8,230 nt of DNA from an uncultured Gammaproteobacteria bacterium (GTDB lineage Bacteria > Pseudomonadota > Gammaproteobacteria > Nitrosococcales > Methylophagaceae): positions 1-8,230 of the forward strand of contig CAJXPP010000087.1 in NCBI GenBank assembly GCA_913058195.1, read 5' to 3'. A program made the position numbers and the translations under genes. The notes under the pieces are model-generated. The model was not told where the DNA came from and made no database searches. It worked only from the letters and a program-made list of their open reading frames with translations. Positions 6,030-8,230 of this stretch are shown here, one piece after another. Position 1 is the first letter of the stretch. The number at the start of each line of letters is the position of its first letter.

Positions 6030-8230
6030 TTAGTTCGGATCAATAGTTGGTGTTGTTGGCATGATCTGATTGATATCAATGTTAAAGTTCAATGTTGCTA
6101 AGGCGCTATCACCATCATCATCAGTGATATTGATATTGGCTGTTATATGAACGTCATCAGTACCATCATTGGTACTGTCAACAGGTGCAAAAAGATGTAT
6201 TTCGGTAGTGGCATCTAAAATACCTTCAATCGATAAGACATCACCATCTTCAGTTGAACCGATGATTTGGTCGTTATGACCATCATTATCAGTATCTCTT
6301 GCTTCAAATGTGACATCTTTACCATTTGAAGTTAGATCACCTAAAATAGTGACTTCATCTAATGTGAAGTCAATCGAACCAGGGCCATCAGCACCAAATT
6401 GTGGACTATAAGCGGGCGAGGATCCAGTAGCAATGCTGTCGGCGGTCAGTGTCGCGCCTGTCCACTCAATATTAACATTAACATCGTTGTAGTCACCATC
6501 ACCACTAATTATTGGCAGATCTTCCCAGTTTTGATTTCCAATTAGGGCATTATCTTGAACATGATCTTCATCATCTTTATTTAAATCTGCATTATCAAAT
6601 AATACAGGTGAGCCATTACCAATCAACGGCTGTCCGGCATCAAACGCCGTCCATTCACCATTCACAAGTTGGAATGTAACGTCTGTATTATCAGTTAAAG
6701 AAGGGTTATTATTATTTCCATTTGGAATAATGAAAAAACCGACTTGATCAGGGGTAAATTGCCCAGATAACGTTATTGAGGTGGCATCGTTATCTTGTAC
6801 ATTGTCCCAGACAACAACACCTGTTGTAGGGTTTCCAGTGGCATCTTTAATGTAATAACCATAGCTGCTTTTGTATCCAGCAGAACTGACGTCATCATGG
6901 TTCGTGACTGTGAGAGAAAAAGTAGTCTCATTAACACTACCTTTATTTATGGCAACAGTTGGTGTGTCATCATCAACATTAATTTGTAAACGACCATTAA
7001 CGCTATCGCCATCACCGTCAGTAACACGGTAGTTGATATTAAAGCCTTGATTGTTTTCTCTACCACCGGCTCTGTGATCGACAGCGGCTAATTGCTCAAC
7101 CGTATAATCACCTGACGTGGTATCAGCGAGCGTCACTCGAATAACATCAGTGCCATTTTGGCTAACCGTTAACACCGTGCCATCGCCATTCAGATCGTAA
7201 TCAAAACCGCGTGGTGCACCATTAGCAGATAATAATAATGTACCATCATCAGCACCGAAACTATGAGCCAAGGTACCGCTTATATTTTGACTATCAGGGT
7301 TATCGCCACGACCACCAGGATTACCATCAGCTAGGGCATCGTCATCAAGACGAACTAAAGCATTACGAGAAACAGTTGGCGTGTCATCATCAACATCTAT
7401 AGTTATATTACCTATAACACTGTCGCCATCACCATCAGTAACTTGATAATTAATATTGAAAGCCTGGTTGTTTTCACTACCACCAGCTGAATGATCGACA
7501 GTGGTTAATTGCTCAACTGTATAATCACCTGATGTGGTATCAGCGAGCGTCACTCGAATAACATCAGTGCCATTTTGGCTAACCGTTAACACCGTGCCAT
7601 CGCCATTCAGATCGTAATCAAAACCGCGTGGTGCACCATTAGCAGATAATAATAATGTACCATCATCAGCACCGAAACTATGAGCCAAGGTACCGCTTAT
7701 ATTTTGACTATCAGGGTTATCGCCACGACCACCAGGATTACCATCAGCTAGGGCATCGTCATCAAGACGAACTAAAGCATTACGAGAAACAGTTGGCGTG
7801 TCATCATCAACATTAATTTGTAAACGACCATTAACGCTATCGCCATCACCGTCAGTAACACGGTAGTTGATATTAAAGCCTTGATTGTTTTCTCTACCAC
7901 CGGCTCTGTGATCGACAGCGGCTAATTGCTCAACCGTATAATCACCTGACGTGGTATCAGCGAGCGTCACTCGAATAACATCAGTGCCATTTTGGCTAAC
8001 CGTTAACACCGTGCCATCGCCATTCAGATCGTAATCAAAACCGCGTGGTGCACCATTAGCAGATAATAATAATGTACCATCATCAGCACCGAAACTATGA
8101 GCCAAGGTACCGCTTATATTTTGACTATCAGGGTTATCGCCACGACCACCAGGATTACCATCAGCTAGGGCATCGTCATCAAGACGAACTAAAGCATTAC
8201 GAGAAACAGTTGGCGTGTCATCATCAACAT
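6030..8230 (-). CDS. Giant repetitive adhesin-like protein, C-terminal 732 residues (T1SS-143-like repeats, DUF4114-like)
   Basis: The frame is open to the right edge and ends at TAA 6032-6030, so the N-terminus lies outside. Reading N to C: three 139-residue units (8214 down to 6964), then a non-repeat region, then a last divergent unit (about 6450-6040). Each unit has DDDTPTV, a GTLAHSFGADDGTLLLSANG block, LNGDGTVLTVSQNG, and VTDGDGDSV, the pattern of T1SS-143-type repeats in large type I secreted adhesins. The Asp-rich loops suggest Ca2+ binding. The central region contains NWEDLPIISGDGDYNDVNV (6476-6540), a hallmark of DUF4114. No GGxGxDxxx nonapeptides are seen in the last 700 residues, and the tail reads MPTTPTIDPN, so the usual RTX export end is not evident. 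It is probably surface-exposed or secreted and may serve biofilm or attachment (inference). An intrinsic terminator follows. Confidence 0.85.
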   Translation of the reverse strand, partial: VDDDTPTVSRNALVRLDDDALADGNPGGRGDNPDSQNISGTLAHSFGADDGTLLLSANGAPRGFDYDLNGDGTVLTVSQNGTDVIRVTLADTTSGDYTVEQLAAVDHRAGGRENNQGFNINYRVTDGDGDSVNGRLQINVDDDTPTVSRNALVRLDDDALADGNPGGRGDNPDSQNISGTLAHSFGADDGTLLLSANGAPRGFDYDLNGDGTVLTVSQNGTDVIRVTLADTTSGDYTVEQLTTVDHSAGGSENNQAFNINYQVTDGDGDSVIGNITIDVDDDTPTVSRNALVRLDDDALADGNPGGRGDNPDSQNISGTLAHSFGADDGTLLLSANGAPRGFDYDLNGDGTVLTVSQNGTDVIRVTLADTTSGDYTVEQLAAVDHRAGGRENNQGFNINYRVTDGDGDSVNGRLQINVDDDTPTVAINKGSVNETTFSLTVTNHDDVSSAGYKSSYGYYIKDATGNPTTGVVVWDNVQDNDATSITLSGQFTPDQVGFFIIPNGNNNNPSLTDNTDVTFQLVNGEWTAFDAGQPLIGNGSPVLFDNADLNKDDEDHVQDNALIGNQNWEDLPIISGDGDYNDVNVNIEWTGATLTADSIATGSSPAYSPQFGADGPGSIDFTLDEVTILGDLTSNGKDVTFEARDTDNDGHNDQIIGSTEDGDVLSIEGILDATTEIHLFAPVDSTNDGTDDVHITANINITDDDGDSALATLNFNIDINQIMPTTPTIDPN
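6964..7380 (-). repeat. Tandem unit 1 (417 bp), last full copy of the adhesin repeat
   Basis: This is the most C-terminal of three full 417-bp units. By eye it is identical to the unit at 7798-8214. It encodes the 'R' version of the variable segment (VDHRAGGREN, INYRVTDG, NGRLQINVDDD). Confidence 0.92.
7381..7797 (-). repeat. Tandem unit 2 (417 bp), variant copy
   Basis: Positions 7534-7797 (264 bp) are identical by eye to the other two units. Positions 7381-7533 differ at about 30 of 153 bases, giving the 'S' version (VDHSAGGSEN, INYQVTDG, IGNITIDVDDD). Length and frame are unchanged. Confidence 0.92.
7798..8214 (-). repeat. Tandem unit 3 (417 bp), same type as unit 1
   Basis: This unit matches 6964-7380 along its whole length by eye. 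A fourth unit begins at 8215. The visible 16 bases (8215-8230) are common to both versions, so its type cannot be told. Confidence 0.92.

Noticed and set aside
6795..6989. Small + strand frame over the adhesin gene.
   Set aside because: It lies fully inside the DUF4114-like coding region on the other strand, with no recognisable protein features.
6030..8105. Repeat protein starting at TTG 8105.
   Set aside because: The TTG is the Leu codon of the repeated GTLAHSFG block. The same frame continues to the window edge.
6964..8230. CRISPR array or non-coding satellite because of the tandem repeats.
   Set aside because: Units are 417 bp, in one reading frame and without spacers. They encode Asp-rich adhesin domains.

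Overview
The window reads as chromosomal DNA of a moderately AT-rich Gram-negative bacterium, most likely a marine gammaproteobacterium (Alteromonadales/Vibrionales-like). This rests on base composition, a FdxA-type 7Fe ferredoxin with an adrenodoxin-reductase-type FprA, and a giant repeat protein with T1SS-143-like units. The taxon is inference; no rRNA or marker gene is present.

Left half (1-4513, + strand): a compact gene cluster. It runs from the 3' end of a small NTF2-like protein to a 711-residue cytoplasmic Mo-bisMGD oxidoreductase with an N-terminal [4Fe-4S] motif, a 102-residue YdhR-like ABM-fold protein, a 7Fe ferredoxin and a GTG-started ferredoxin-NADP reductase. Gaps are 53, 32, 42 and 0 nt, so co-transcription is likely. 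The simplest model is a soluble electron chain, NADPH <-> FprA FAD <-> FdxA clusters <-> Mo enzyme, dedicated to an unidentified substrate. The two small barrel-fold proteins may bind or process that substrate (inference).

Middle (4514-4790): a convergent intergenic region with weak inverted repeats and no gene. On the - strand at 4791-5933 lies a divergent ADP-ribosylglycohydrolase-fold protein. It lacks the usual metal-binding acidic motifs and resembles the J1-crystallin/SelJ-like branch.

Right part (6030-8230, - strand, open at the right edge): the C-terminal 732 residues of a very large repetitive surface or secreted protein. It shows three 417-bp (139-aa) tandem units, a DUF4114-like domain and a last degenerate repeat. 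The first and third units appear identical over their full length. The middle unit differs in only one 153-bp segment, which points to recent duplication or gene conversion. A hairpin plus T-tract lies just past its stop codon. A plausible promoter for the ADP-ribosylglycohydrolase-like gene is embedded in that same terminator.

The best candidates for something undescribed are the Mo enzyme/YdhR/FdxA/FprA cluster and the catalytically degenerate ADP-ribosylglycohydrolase.
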